From positions 3,038,001-3,102,000 of the forward strand of contig CM071929.1 in NCBI GenBank assembly GCA_016081115.2: a stretch of 64,000 bases of DNA. Reading direction: 5' to 3'. The notes under the pieces were generated by a model that was not told where the DNA came from, did not search any database, and saw nothing but the letters and a program-made list of their open reading frames with translations. This DNA is from Rehmannia glutinosa. Lineage: Eukaryota; Streptophyta; Magnoliopsida; Lamiales; Orobanchaceae. Positions 11,130 to 22,677 of this stretch are shown here, piece after piece. Every line of letters starts with the position of its first letter. Position 1 is the first letter of the stretch. The position numbers and the translations under genes are program-made.

Positions 11130-11910
11130 ATTTAGACTAGAACAACACCCGTGTATTACATGGATTTGTCAAAAAATAAAATTTCATGCCGCAAACTACG
11201 ATAGTTATAAGAGATCCAAAATAATAATTAAAAATACTAAAAAAAAAAAATCAAAATTTAGAAGAGTTCCATACAATCGTTCACTTCAAATTCTAAAAAA
11301 CATCTTTGTAAACTACATTATTTATTCTATAAAATTGTTTAGTTGTGTTAATTTCAAATACTTGGTCGTAGTTTGCTTTTGCACAAAAGCTAATAAATTA
11401 CTTATGGTCAAAATAATGAATCCTTAACATGCTTAAAAAGATATTTAATATAATTGTTATACCCCAATAAATGATTTAAATCACAATTAAAATTATAATA
11501 AGTATTAGAGATAATAATTGATCAAATTATATCCTTGGTTTTTGTATCATAATAATATTTAAATCGATTTAATTTGCAAACTCAAATATAACTTCCTAAT
11601 TTATATCCTTAATTTTTGGGATTATTTAATTTCTTGATTAAATGTTTGATTGGATTTTAATAGTTATATACGAAAATAGAAATTTAATTATTAAGTTGAT
11701 GATAAATCGATATATAGTAAATTGATATAATAAATCAATTTATAATTGGAAGAATACGGTGGTGGCATGGTGTGCCACGTGGCTAAATATGAAGGTGACA
11801 CATGGATTTGGAAGAATAATGTGTTGACACGTGTACCAAATTGCTCATGTGAAAGACATGTGGCGAACTTGTTTTTTCTTTTAGTATATAGGGTTGATTA
11901 GAGATATGGA
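11130..11910. mobile_element. Possible Helitron-like remnant
   Basis: Starts with agactagaacaacacccgtg and ends near ttttagtatatagggttgatt, resembling the ends of common non-autonomous plant elements. It is very AT-rich with CACGTG-containing palindromes at 11770-11860 (gtgccacgtggc, gacacgtgta). No coding sequence. The assignment is by resemblance only. Confidence 0.25.
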
Positions 11911-11933
11911 ACAACATTGTTCTATAAAAATAA

Positions 11934-11936
<3 letters not shown>

Positions 11937-11964
<28 letters not shown>
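11937..11964. repeat. TA microsatellite, left
   Basis: (TA)n of about 14 units directly bordering the element at 11965-13094. Confidence 0.9.
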
Positions 11965-13091
11965 AGATATGGATCAAATAGGTCCTCCTATTTGGAGTAA
12001 GTCCATGAGAACACATTCTAACCATAGATTAACAATTTTGGGTGGTCAGATTTTTAGGGGGTTTTATGTTTATTTTTTTTTGTTTAAACAACTAAGAGAG
12101 GTAGGGTGATCATTTTGCATTATAGAATCGATTATTGAGATTTCCTTCCCTGTTTCACGCGATTTCACCCACTCTTCACGCACACTCTCTCTCCAGCGTT
12201 TGATTTCAAAAAAATTTTTGTTGCTTATGTAGTATAGGGCGTTGTTGCTTATGACTTGCTTATGTAGTTAATGTATTTGTGATTCATGTCTAGTGTATAT
12301 TTGTTGCTTATGTAGTATAGGTTTATCGCTTATGTAATATGGGTTTGTTGCTTATGACTTGCTTATGTAGTTAATGTATTCTGGTGCATACGTAGTGTAT
12401 ATTCGTTGCTTATGTAATATAGACTTGTTGCTTATGTAGTATGAGTTTGTTGCTTATGACTTGCTTATGTAGTATAGACTTTTGCTTATGTAGTATGGGT
12501 TTGTTGTTATGACTTGCTTATGTAGTTAATGTATTCGTGGTGCATACGTAGTGTATATTTGTTGCTTATGTAGTATAAGATTGTTGCTTATGTAGTATGG
12601 ATTTGTTGCTTATGACTTGCTTATGTAGTTAATGGTATATAAAAGCACCATGACACATCTACACAAGCAACAAATTACATCTTCATAAGCAAACTTGAAC
12701 TGAAGTTGAGCTCTCAGCAACTATAGTAAATCGTGTGCAACTTTTTTCACACAATAGTTCGTTGAAGAAGAAGGATGAATGATTTCTCAAAGTAGTGCGT
12801 TGAAGAAGAAGATGGATGTTTGTTTTCTTTCATGATGAGCGTTCGAAGAAGAAGGAGAATGAGATTGTTCACGTTGAATTTGATGTGAGATTTAGAGAGA
12901 TTGTGTAATCATAATGTGAACGAGAATTCCATGAATATTGGGTATTTTTGTAGGATTACTAATTTACCCCCTCTATTTTCCAGGATTTAATTTGTAATTT
13001 TAGCTCTAAAATCACAACCATTAGAAAATCTAGATATGGGGCTAGGATTGGTCTCTATGGTCTTACCCTATTTTGGTCTCATATAACCCCT

Positions 13092-13094
<3 letters not shown>
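11965..13094. mobile_element. Micron-like element between two TA microsatellites
   Basis: The two ends are imperfect inverted copies: GGAGTAAGTCCATGAGAAC near 11993-12011 and, on the minus strand near 13035-13075, AGGGTAAGACCATAGAGACC. The same end signature (GTTAGTCCATGAGACC) opens the Ulp1 MULE at 13143, so this looks like a non-autonomous relative. Both flanks are TA microsatellites, as in rice micron elements. Contents are a tandem array (12215-12635), a TATATAAAA box at 12643 and no convincing ORF. Confidence 0.5.
12215..12635. repeat. Tandem array of TTGCTTATGTAGTAT motifs
   Basis: Higher-order unit of about 120 bp, three to four copies. Each is built from TTGCTTATGTAGTAT, TTGCTTATGACTTGCTTATG and GTAGTTAATGTATTCG sub-motifs. 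The copies differ by a few substitutions and small deletions. No protein reading is favoured. Confidence 0.8.

Positions 13095-13142
<48 letters not shown>
13095..13142. repeat. TA microsatellite, right
   Basis: About 24 TA units separating the micron-like element from the left end of the Ulp1 MULE. Confidence 0.9.
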
Positions 13143-13145
<3 letters not shown>

Positions 13146-14455
13146 ATTGGTTCAAATGAGACCAATCCCTTTAGGTTAGTCCATGAGACCAATTATAAAC
13201 CCTTGATTTAAATATTTTAATGGTTGAGATCATTTTTCTTATTTTTGGAATGTAAGGGTAATATTGTATTTTCATCTACATCGAGTTATATGAAAAAAAA
13301 AAAATCGTTACTTCTGCATTTTTTAGGAAAATACAATCTTTCCTTTCCCACCTACCCGATTTTTAGGAGGCAAAAAGCCCACTTTCGGTCTAAGTCATGC
13401 CTTTTCAAATCATATTGTGTATTGGGTCTCTTTTCGTAATCAAAACTTCTCAGGAAACCGTCCCTGTTGAGCGGCTTGCAACACTCTCAAATTTCCGTCT
13501 TCTTCTCCATTATAGCAAGTTCTCTGCAAATGTTTTGGCCGTCCTCTCCACACTCTCGTGCTCCCTGTTGCGCCCAAGTTCGTTCGGTGTTTGGAGGCTG
13601 CGATTTCGTAGAGACGAACTAGGGTTTTGGGTTCGGTGCGTTTCTTGATTTTTCTCAGGTATTTCCAGATTTTACACACATATTTCATATTTTGTGTTTT
13701 GAAGGTAACATTGTTCTTGTGTTTGCGCCCTTTTCTGTTGGATTGTGTTTTTTTGTAATTAAGGAAAAAAAATTGTATTGTTCAATTAAATATACAAGAT
13801 AAAGAGGAATATAAACAAGTATATGTGTTAAGTTTTCATATACGTATCTGGTAGTTTTTTGAGTTGGGTTTTATGGTGTATTCCAAGTGTACAGATAAGT
13901 TGTGCTTAAAAAATTCTTTTGCTATATTGAAAAAAAAAAGTAGTTGGTATTTGAAACATTGTCCTCCGACTAATATACAGATGTTATATACTAAGTGTAC
14001 ATATATGTCATTCTAAATATACAATTTGTAGTGGTATGTGAACTGGAAGATGATTACAGATGATATATACTAAGTAAACACATATGCAATGTTAAACATA
14101 CTTAATTTAGTGGTATCTAAACATGCAATGGTATAAATTTGTGAGATATGAATTGTTTGTATTACTTATACAAATTTGTTATATTAAATATACAAGTTAA
14201 TATGGAATGTCAAGAATGTCTTATAAATTTTTTATATATGAATCTTGTGCTTATTTTGTGTGGGGGTTTTGTTGTATTCCAATTTGTACAAATTATATGT
14301 GGGTTGGTATTTTTTACATGGGGATGTTGACAAATTCCAATTATACCTTTTATCTAAGTTAAATATACAATTTTGAATTGAAACATGCTAATGCATAATG
14401 CATATGACATATGAGTTGGTGCTATTTTTTTACACAGGAGCTTTTGTGTTAAAAA

Positions 14456-15500
14456 ATGTCAGTGAAGAAGAGAGGAGAGAGAAGTTGGCGGTGGTGAGGA
14501 GGAGAGTTAGAAGATGAGCGACCTAAAAAGAGGCAAATGATCGATCGGGACTACCTGGAACAAATAAGGCGAAACCCAAGGTTATTGTAGATGCTCCTCG
14601 CGCCTTAAACTCCGCATTTAAGTCATGATCATTGAGATGGGATTTGGTAGTCTATTTTCTTTATAAATTGATGATTTTAATAAGAAGCTTACATCTCGGG
14701 CCTGGTTGAAAACTTCAATGCACTAAGTAGCGAATTGGTTTTCGAGGATGGTAGGCGTATTCATCCCGATATGTAAGATGTTGGTAGGTTCCAGGGTTCC
14801 CGATGGTGACATTGTTATTGAGAAGAAGAAAACATCCAGGAAAATGTGCTTTTGTCGAAGAGTGGAAAACAATGTTTCCAAATTTCCATAAGGTGACAAA
14901 GAGATGATTTGGCTTTTAGGATGATGCGGTGCGTAGATGGGGGGACTGGTTTCGTAGACATTTTGTTACGTTGACGATGATGAACTTATTGGGAATTTAC
15001 AGTGGATATATCAATCCACTTATTCTCAATTGCCTTGACGATGTTTCAAAAATAAGGGAGTTCAATTGGTGGGATTATACTTGAACACCCTTCTCATCCA
15101 AAAGACTCAAATGGGATGAGACGAACAAGTATGAGTTCAATGGGCGATTCTGTTGTTAACGGTAATTTCATCATGTATTTGCATTTTTGCATTTTTTAAA
15201 TCTATTGTGTTGTCACATTTACAATTTTGTCTATGTTTTGCGGTGTTTTACTTGGGACAGGGGTCGAGTGTACTAGCAGAGATGTGCCGAGGACATTACC
15301 AGGCATTTGCTTCATGGACGATGGAAAATGTTAAGAAAAGAATTAAAGTAAAGAGTTCCTACACGGTGGATTTGGGCGGAGATATGTGGAGGCTCCATAT
15401 GTTGGTGCGGTTCCATTGCAACCTCGGTTGGAGGGATTGGTCGTCGACCAAGGAAACGATCATTTATTCCGAGTCTTCGTCGTGGCGATGGTGGACAGTA
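14456..15500 (+). pseudogene. N-terminal (mobile-domain-like) part of the Ulp1-MULE protein
   Basis: Starts ATGTCAGTGAAGAAGAG (MSVKKRGERSWRW, then a stop). In changing frames it gives RPKKRQMIDRDYLEQIRRNP, IIEMGFGSLFSL, FEDGRRIH and PDGDIVIEKKK. The order MGFG-L, a C/L-rich helix, and a glycine-proline turn is the layout of the long N-terminal domain in plant Ulp1-MULE proteins. 15260-15440 continues with CRGHYQAFASWTMENVKKRI. Several stops and shifts break it. The function of this domain is not known; it presumably acts with the transposase in the nucleus. Confidence 0.5.
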
Positions 15501-15639
15501 TATAAATAAACTTGCATCAATAAGTTCATTGTTATTTTTGGGGCAAATTCTGTGTACATTCTATTTTTGTATGTACAATTAGCACACACTTGTTGTATAA
15601 ATAATGTTTGCATACTTTGAAAAAACATTTTTGAATGTT

Positions 15640-16170
15640 TGTATGGATAGCTCAAGTATGTTTGTTTACATTGGTTACATAGTTGTGTAGGTAAATTTTA
15701 TACTAAGTATTTTAATAGTTTTTGGATGTTGAATTTTTGGATGTTGTATGGATAGTTCACTTTTGTTGTATACATGGATTACTTATGTTGTGCAAATATT
15801 TCTATGTGTATCAGGTTGTAGTTCATAGCCAGGTGTTTGTATATTTATTTGACACATGTTGTATATTTAGTTGAAACATGTTGTATATTTAGTTTTTAGA
15901 TGTTGTATACCTATTATTATGTATGTTTGTTGTAGTATACTTATTGTATATTTAGTTGAAGCTGTTGTATATTAGTTCATAATTTCATTTTGTTATGTTG
16001 TATGCTTATTCTTTGTATACTTTTGTCTATGCATAGATCATATTTGTTGTATATGTATTTATGTGTAGCGATTTTGTAATTCATAGCACATGGTGCGTAT
16101 ATTTAGTTGACAAATGTTGTATACTTATTTTCCGGATGTTGTACACTTTTTGTAGTATTTATTATTCCAT
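15640..16170. repeat. Degenerate TTGTATATTTAGTT repeats, intron-like
   Basis: T-rich sequence between exon-like parts of the Ulp1 gene, with many imperfect copies of atgttgtatatttagtt spaced about 20-45 bp apart. Probably an intron expanded by slippage. No gene. Confidence 0.5.
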
Positions 16171-16239
16171 TTATTTTAACATTCCTTATATAAAATAGTA
16201 ATATTTGTTCATCCATTTTGATTAGTTATACTTGTATTT

Positions 16240-17060
16240 CGTGCAAGGATACATTGTGAAGATTAAGTCGAGATTGCTTGTCTTGCTTCCGATGTTGTGG
16301 AAATAATATACTTGATACGGGGCCCCGTCGAGGTGATCGAGGTCCCTGAATTTTACGAGATTGGAGTGCTTGCGAAAAATTTGATATGTCATACGATGGT
16401 TCATGAGGGCACACGTGGCGGAGATGACGTGGTTAGGCGAGTCGCAGGCCGAAGCTTTTGGAGCAACCCTGAAAATATTGCTCCGCTAGAGAAGATGGAA
16501 GCAACTATATGTAAGCGGGACGAGTTTGAGAAATGGAGTGGTGATAAGCGACAAGCCCGACAAGCCAAGTTTTAGTCTTGGTTTAACACAAGAACCCACC
16601 ACCGATAAATTGTACTTGGTTGTCGAGACCTCTCGATTTTATGAGAAGGATGTGGTGCGGGTCCGGTGGACAAACAGGCCGGAGACGGAGAAAGCGGTGA
16701 TGATTTGGAATTAGACAATGTTGGGGTATTTTTTTCCACATTTTACATGCCTGTTTATTTTTGATGTTTTGTTGTATATGTTTTTAGTATAGTTTATTTT
16801 GTTTTTTTAGGAACAGAGTAATATGAACGGCGATGATGGTTTGGACGTGGGTTTGGTGGGAATGAGATACCAAAAAAAGAATGGCGAGAAGATGCGGTTT
16901 ATTACCGAAATGAACCGCGAAATAAAAAGAAAAGCGAGGCGTTGACGCGTTCTCGTTCGTTGAGAGACGGGTTGATGTGTTGTCGAAGTTAACCGAAGCG
17001 ACAAAACATGATTGTGAAGTGGTTGTTTGAGAACCCGAAAGTGAAAAGTAATTTTTATAT
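16240..17060 (+). pseudogene. Middle part of the Ulp1-MULE gene
   Basis: Exon-like GC-richer blocks 16290-16715 (for example VEVIEVPEFYEIGVLAKN and TICKRDEFEKWSGDKRQARQ) and 16810-17045, separated by an intron-like stretch from 16718 that ends TTTTTTTAG at 16811. Rich in charged residues, no motif I recognise. Placed here because it lies between the N-terminal domain and the Ulp1 domain on the same strand. Confidence 0.35.
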
Positions 17061-17114
17061 TTTATGATAAAATTTACTATAAATTTTTTATAATGGTGAT
17101 TATTCTTTTTCATT

Positions 17115-19000
17115 GAACATTATCTTGCGGGGTGGCGACATGATCATAACAATGGAGGACTTTGTGACGATGCGCCTGGAAGTTACCTGAGCATATCAGC
17201 GATTGATGTATGGACGGAGATTTTGAATGCCAAAGAGTTGTTAAGGAGCAAGAGCTCGCGCTTATAGATTTTTTGCTACCACATATTCAACGGTACTTGC
17301 ATTTTTTTAATTTCATTAAATTTCAATGCATGAAATCAGAAAATATTTTGCACGTGCATGCTTGTATGTTTTTGGTAGTTTTTCTCAATTTTTGTTTGAT
17401 TGGTTGTGTGTTTATTAAGTTAAAATTGTGTAATTTGATATGTCGAATTAGTTGACCTAATTTACCTGGTTTTTATTTTTGAATCGGGTAAGTGTATTGT
17501 TTTTTTTTAGTTAGGCGGGTATGTTTTTAGATGGGAAAAAATGCACGTTTAATCTTTGTGATCTTTGTTTATTTAGTGCATTTGTTTTGTATACTTAGGA
17601 ATGACTAATTGTATAGTTGGTCCAATAGATTTGTTTACTTATTTTAGTGGGTTTGTTTAGTTTTATTATAGAAATGTATAGTTAAATAAATATGATTGTC
17701 CGACTTAATTCACAGATGCCTTGTTTTATTTGTGTATCTAATTGTTTTGATAGTACATTGAATTTGTTTAAATAGCTCACCGCTTTGTAATTACGGGGAA
17801 TGGCTAATATCATATCTATTTCGGTGTGTTTGTTTATGTAATTCAAATGGATTTGTATAGTTATTGACATTGAAATGTATATTTAGTTAACTAGTTTTGT
17901 TTTACATATTTGATGGATGTGTATGTTTTGCCACATTTCATGCGGCTTTTTCCCATTGTTACAAGTTCGGAGGCAATCGATGATAGTAGATCCTTTGACT
18001 TATTTTGTCAAAGTCTTGATCTTGAGATTGGTGATGCCAACCCAAAAGAAGCTGCGGGCGTATGAAATGGTATTTTTTTTTTTTACTTTCATTTAAAATC
18101 ATTAACGATTATTTTGTATTGTTTTTTTATGTCTTGTGTTTTTGATGATAGTATGTTAGATTTTTACAATGATTTTTTTTGTTTTATACAGTTTTTCTTT
18201 CCGATATGTACTATTTGTTATTGTGTTCGACATGAAGAGGAGTTGTATGCGGATATTGGATAATTCTTCGGTTGGAGGAAGCAAGTGCGACAAGTATGAA
18301 GATGTGCCTGCAAAGTTGGTGAGTTTTGTATTTTTAGTATTTAGTAATTGCATTGTTAGCTCATATAGTTGTTTATTTTTTGTTAAGTTGACTGAATAAC
18401 TTTGATTTTTTTTTTTTAAATGTTTAGTTAGTTTGATGTTTTTGCGTGTGTAGTACGGTGGAGTTGTGTAAATTGGATAGTTACGTATTTTGTATACTTA
18501 GGTCATATAGTTGTTTATTTTTGTTATGTTGACACGAATAACTTTGAATTTTTAAAATGTTTAGTTAGTTTGAAGTTTGTGTGTGTGTAGTCGGTGGAGT
18601 TGTGTAAATTAGATAGTTTGAATGCCTTATTATCCATTTTAATTTATTACATGCATTAAACATCTGTTTTTCTTATTCATCGGGGCGTTTTTTCGCCCGA
18701 GACTTGATGAGCCGAGGTTGTGAGCATATGTGACAGGAGATATTCTTGCTTAGCCCATCAAGAATTTCTATGCCATGGAGAGATGCCAAAAACAAAAGGC
18801 CGATTGCGGAATTTTTGCAATGCGGCATATGGAAACGTACATGGGGAGAGGTCCGAGAGGATGGTCTGGCTGCTGAGAGGGCAATGCTAGTTTTATGTGT
18901 ACTTTTTCGATTTGCAAGTACACTCTTTGTTATTTTCTTAGACGACACGAACGAGTTAAGGGACAAGAATCGAATTTGAATGCAAGAAGCATTGGACTCG
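17115..19000 (+). pseudogene. Ulp1/C48 cysteine peptidase domain, broken
   Basis: 17130-17290 reads, across frames, GGDMIITMEDFVTM then AIDVWTEILNAKE, the usual start of the C48 fold. 18205-18320 has VIVFDMKRSCMRILDNSS, the strand with the catalytic Asp region. 18795-18845 reads DCGIFAMRHMETYMG in frame, the catalytic Cys block. The catalytic His is not readable, perhaps because of frameshifts near 18190. Intact members would cleave SUMO-like isopeptide bonds. T-rich introns split the blocks (17300-17930, 18330-18700). A dead or badly sequenced copy. Confidence 0.65.
18360..18618. repeat. Direct duplication of about 120 bp in an intron
   Basis: 18360-18484 and 18502-18618 share ttgtttattttt-gtta-gttgac, aatgtttagttagtttga and ggtggagttgtgtaaatt in the same order. 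A local tandem duplication inside the Ulp1 gene intron. Confidence 0.7.
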
Positions 19001-19984
19001 AAAGAAGCGGCGTAGTAGTTTTAGTGCATGGGAAATAGTAGTGGTGATTGTCTTTGACATATTAGTTGTTCATGTTTAGTTGGCTTTGGTAGTGGTTTGG
19101 TCTTTGGGAGTTCGTACACATTTCAAGGTTTTTAGCACTTGTTTATTTTTGCGATCGAATATTGCTTTAGAATTGTTTGACCCTGGATAAAGTTTCCTTT
19201 TATATTTTAGTTGAATAGCTAATGCATTGGATGTGTTTAATTGCTTATGTTGATTTGTGTTTGTTAGTAGTGTATGTAGTTTAGATTTCTTTGCGGTCGT
19301 TAAGTTTGTACTTTTAATTAGGTAATTTGAATTATATACTTAGTTTAGGTAGGTTTTTTTGTTGGGCGTATACATGATTTATGATTTTTGAACATCTGTA
19401 GGTGTCATGTATTAATAGGTATGTAAATTGTTTTTAAAATCAATATATTTGTTTAATTTAATAAGTTGAATTGTACTTGTACATATTTATGTAATTTTCT
19501 ACAATCGACTTTGTTTTTAGTTAGCAAAGTTTTAGTTGTTTTTGGCCATTGGAATTGTGTATTTTATATAATGGACTCGTGTAAATAGGCAGTTAATATG
19601 TATCGTTTGACATTTATTATTATTTGTTTATACGAGACAAATTTAGTTGTATTTTTGGTAATTGAAATTGTATACTTAGTTAAATTAATTATTGTTAGCT
19701 ATGTTCAATTAAGTTTTTTGGGCATTGGAATTGTGTATGTTATTTCGGTGAAGCGTATATTGTATAATAGACTTTTTGCTTAAGTAGACAAGTACATTTG
19801 TATGTTTTGGTAATTGGGTTTGTATAGGTAGTAAAATTGTGTTTCGATCAAAAAGTTATGCAAAATGTATACGTGAATGTAAAAATCAATTCTAAAGAGA
19901 ATTAAACAGGTAACAAATTGTTCTTACATATAGTATAAAACCATACTAACATATTCTTCATCCAAAACTTTATTAAATAAAAAA
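19001..19984. other. T-rich gap between the two converging MULE genes
   Basis: Low-complexity T-rich DNA between the Ulp1 3' end and the transposase 3' end, with scattered ttgtgtatgtagtttag-like repeats. No ORF or motif supported. Confidence 0.5.
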
Positions 19985-21175
19985 ACATTATACTATGGTG
20001 TGGTCTTTGCGTTTTGGACATGTCCCTCTTGTTATGTGTCCCGATCTCACCACAAGTTCCACACTTTCTTTTGAGTTTTGTGCTTGCTTTGATGGCTTCT
20101 CTCTCTCGGCTTAGAATTTACTCCGCACATTACTTCCGGCTCCCATTGTTTTTGGCTTGTTTTGGTGGCAATACATAAATATCAAGATGTGAGGTTGAGC
20201 CACAATAGGTTTCCATTACCGATTGTTTGCTTCCCATAGATGGTGCATGCGGTGATGTTTTAACAATTTGACCTTTTCTTCCGACACAAGACGTGATAAA
20301 TTCGATAATTTGTCAATATTTCCTTGTCTTAGGCCAATGCAATCTGTTGTGGAAATCGGACCAAAGGTTGTTTAGTGTTACCGCTTCGTCTCCTCGTGAA
20401 CCGATAACCGGCCATTTTGTGTGTGGTGTGATTGATGCGGACTTCATGCATCGTCGTGCCAAAAACTCCCTAGGAATCTCCGGATAGTCCTTTAGGACCA
20501 CAAAAGCATGACAACACACGTGAGACATGTTTGTTCAAGTTTTTTGCAAAATTTGCATTTTATCAATGTTTCCGTCTTATATTTTTATGACATCAAATAT
20601 ACTATCTGTTTTGTCTTTAATTTTGTAGGAACACCTGGTGGCATCATCAATTATCTCTCGTAATTGTGCAATCATAGACGGATGCTTCAATTTCGTGCTA
20701 ACTTCTCGCAAATACCTTGTGTGTATTCATCTTTGAAGATGTCGTGTCTTGCACTCGGAAAAGATGTTTGGCATGCGTGGTCTAATTTATCGGTTACATG
20801 GCGTTGGGACTCCATTGCGCTTTGAAAGTGCATGAAAAACTCTACCAAATTCGAACCAGGATTGGTAAAATTTCCAAACCAATTTGTTGGTGCTCTTTGA
20901 TCGTGATGTAGTTTTGAGCAAACCACTCATTGGCACATCCGTAAAATATGCGGGTATCCAACTCTTTCTAAGCTCATAAATATGCACGAACCATTTATGC
21001 GATGATAGACCAAAGTCGGCCATAATATCAGCCCATTGACTCTCAAAATCCGTTGTTGAAATATTGGTGTCCCACACGATTGAATTGAGCGATTTCGAAA
21101 TTGTTATCCTTGAATAGGCGTGACCCACCTTAATGTTTACCTTTTCCATTATATGCCACATGCACAACTTTGTGA
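19985..21175 (-). pseudogene. FAR1-type MULE transposase, C-terminal half
   Basis: Reading on the minus strand from 21175: LCMWHIMEKVNIKVG, SIVWDTNIS, FESQWADIM, FGLSSHKWFVHIYELRKSWI, PAYFTDVPMSGLLKTTSRSK, all conserved FAR1/MULE transposase blocks. About 20870-20700 gives SNLVEFFMHFQSAMESQ. 20530-20410 has the SWIM zinc-binding end (CCHAFVVLKDYPEIPREFLA). 20110-19990 ends with a zinc knuckle KCGTCGEIGTHNKR. Several frameshifts. It would bind element ends and cut DNA in the nucleus. Its N-terminal half is at 29294-30810, separated by the Copia insertion. Confidence 0.75.
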
Positions 21176-21946
21176 ATTGTCTTTGATAAATGGTTTTTAT
21201 CATGATTTTGATGATTTTGTTTTTATACCAAAATAATATTTTTAAAGGTTGTCCAAATACTCCTAAATGTTTTAAAATGGTCTTAAATATTTTAGGAGTA
21301 TTTCTTCAAGATTATTTTCGACAAAATTGGACAACGCTTTTATATGTTTTTATGTCAAGTGTTTTTACATCAAAACAATGTCCCCGAATGTTGTCCTAAT
21401 ACTCCCGATTGGTCTAGAATATTTTTACTATTTTTGAAGTATTTCTTGAAGTTTATTTTCGATATAAAATTGGACAACACTTATGTTTCGGAGGCTCGAC
21501 CGGTCGCCCATAGGGCAACCCGTACTGTGTTGAGTTTTGGAACGAGAAAAAGGGACGGAGGAAAACTTGAGAGGCGGCCGGTCGACCCGGAGGTCGGCCG
21601 TAGGGGCGATCGGTCGACCCTAGGGCGATCGGTGCAGGAAGCCCCTCAAGGTGCAATCTTCTACATTTCATGTTTTAACTAACCCCAATCGGTCCAACAT
21701 GAGGGCGACCGGTTGAACCCCCCTCGACCGGTCCCCTATGTAAAATTCGCGAGAAATTTCAATTTCAACTTATCTCTGTAGCGACCGATCAAACCCCCTC
21801 TTTTGAAAGAAACTATCCGTTGAGTTTACGGACAACTTTTCCTTGATTTGAGGGGTTGATTTCTAACGACTCTTTTCTTCAATTGCCTTGGTATTTTTTT
21901 AGAATTCATATCCCCAAGAGGAGACTATCTTGTACAAGACATCTTC

Positions 21947-21954
21947 TATAAATA
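21947..21954 (+). promoter_or_regulatory. TATA box of the Copia LTR
   Basis: TATAAATAGAGGAAG context, conserved as TATAAATAAAGGAAG in the other two LTR copies (28571-28578, 39912-39919). The predicted transcript would start about 30 bp later and carry the hairpin array in its leader. Confidence 0.65.
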
Positions 21955-22192
21955 GAGGAAGATTTGAAGCAACACAACAAGAGAGAATACTACAACACAA
22001 CAAGATACACTCAAGAAAATATATTTGTTCTTCATTGTTATTATTCTTGTTGTAATAGCCTAAGGTCTTTCACTTTCACATCTTGAGGTCTAGGCTTATT
22101 TCTTGATTAAACTTGCACTCAAATTGTATTATTTATTATTGAGTTTTAATCTTGACTTTTGGTCATCATTCAACACAATATATCCCTTGTGA

Positions 22193-22450
22193 GTGTTCTT
22201 GTGGTAAGAACACACTTGGGTGATCTAGGTGTTAGGTGTGAGAAGATTGTGGTAATCTTCTTGTCGAGGTGTTGAAGAATTTGGTATTCTTTAAGGTTGA
22301 AAATTGTGGTAATCTTCACAAGGTGCCGTTGGAGATTGTGGTAATCTTCAAGAGAGATTGTGGTAATATCAAAGGTGGTGTTGAAGAAGAGTGTGGTGCT
22401 CTTCAAGGTGTCATTGTAAGTTGGTGTTGTATTAATTTTGGTAATTAATA
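22193..22450 (+). repeat. Array of eight small hairpins with (G/T)TGGT loops, 5' LTR
   Basis: Eight stem-loops in a row, stem / loop / stem: GTGTTCTT/GTGGT/AAGAACAC at 22193; AGAAGATT/GTGGT/AATCTTCT at 22241; GAAGAAT/TTGGT/ATTCTTT at 22274; GAAAATT/GTGGT/AATCTTC at 22299; GGAGATT/GTGGT/AATCTTC at 22331; GAGATT/GTGGT/AATATC at 22354; GAAGAGT/GTGGT/GCTCTTC at 22386; TATTAATT/TTGGT/AATTAATA at 22430. Stems differ but remain paired, apart from a few wobbles and two mismatches. The loop is fixed. It lies between TATA box and AATAAA, so in transcribed R/U5. Confidence 0.8.
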
Positions 22451-22664
22451 AAATCTTTTTCTTTTTGAAATTCATCCCGGATATCTTGGGGTGGTAGAGG
22501 ATTAGGCCCTAGGTGGGTTGAACCTCTATAAATCAACGTGTGTTGTTTACATTCCGCACCTTTATTATTGTCTTTGAGTATTGGGTTTGAATAAGAGTGC
22601 AAAATCGAAAAGATGGAGATAATCTATTCACCCCTCTAGATTATCGTAGCCGCTGACTTACAAG

Positions 22665-22677
22665 TGGTATCAAAGCC
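22665..22677 (+). promoter_or_regulatory. Copia primer-binding site (initiator Met tRNA)
   Basis: TGGTATCAAAGCC two bases after the LTR end; the standard plant Copia site is TGGTATCAGAGCC. Confidence 0.85.

Larger units (their letters stand above)
13143..21179 (+). mobile_element. Ulp1-carrying Mutator-like element (left part)
   Basis: Begins GGATTGGTTCAAATGAGACC beside a TA microsatellite. It carries two converging genes: a Ulp1-like peptidase gene on + (14456-19000) and a FAR1-type transposase on - whose C-terminal half is at 19985-21175. The Copia insertion at 21180 separates this from the transposase N-terminal half at 29294-30810. The plan matches plant MULEs that have taken up Ulp1 (Kaonashi/KI-MULE type). 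No long terminal inverted repeat is visible, and the right end, near 31 kb, could not be fixed. Introns are T-rich. Confidence 0.7.
21180..22662 (+). mobile_element. Copia 5' LTR
   Basis: Homologous to 27799-29288. Contains a GC-rich ACCGGTCGACCC palindrome block at 21489-21745, TATAAATA at 21947-21954, the hairpin array at 22193-22450 and an AATAAA near 22446. Ends CTTACA just before the primer site. The exact start is uncertain by about 3 bp (TTTGATAAATG or TGTTTGATAAATG). Confidence 0.8.

Noticed and set aside
12215..12635. Regular repeats considered as a CRISPR array
   Set aside because: No unique spacers, plant context, direct tandem minisatellite.
22170..22475. Open minus-strand frame of about 100 codons across the Copia hairpin array (also 28790-29098 and 40131-40565)
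   Set aside because: T/K/I-rich reading of the repeated hairpin DNA on the strand opposite to the element; no domain, and explained by the structure array.
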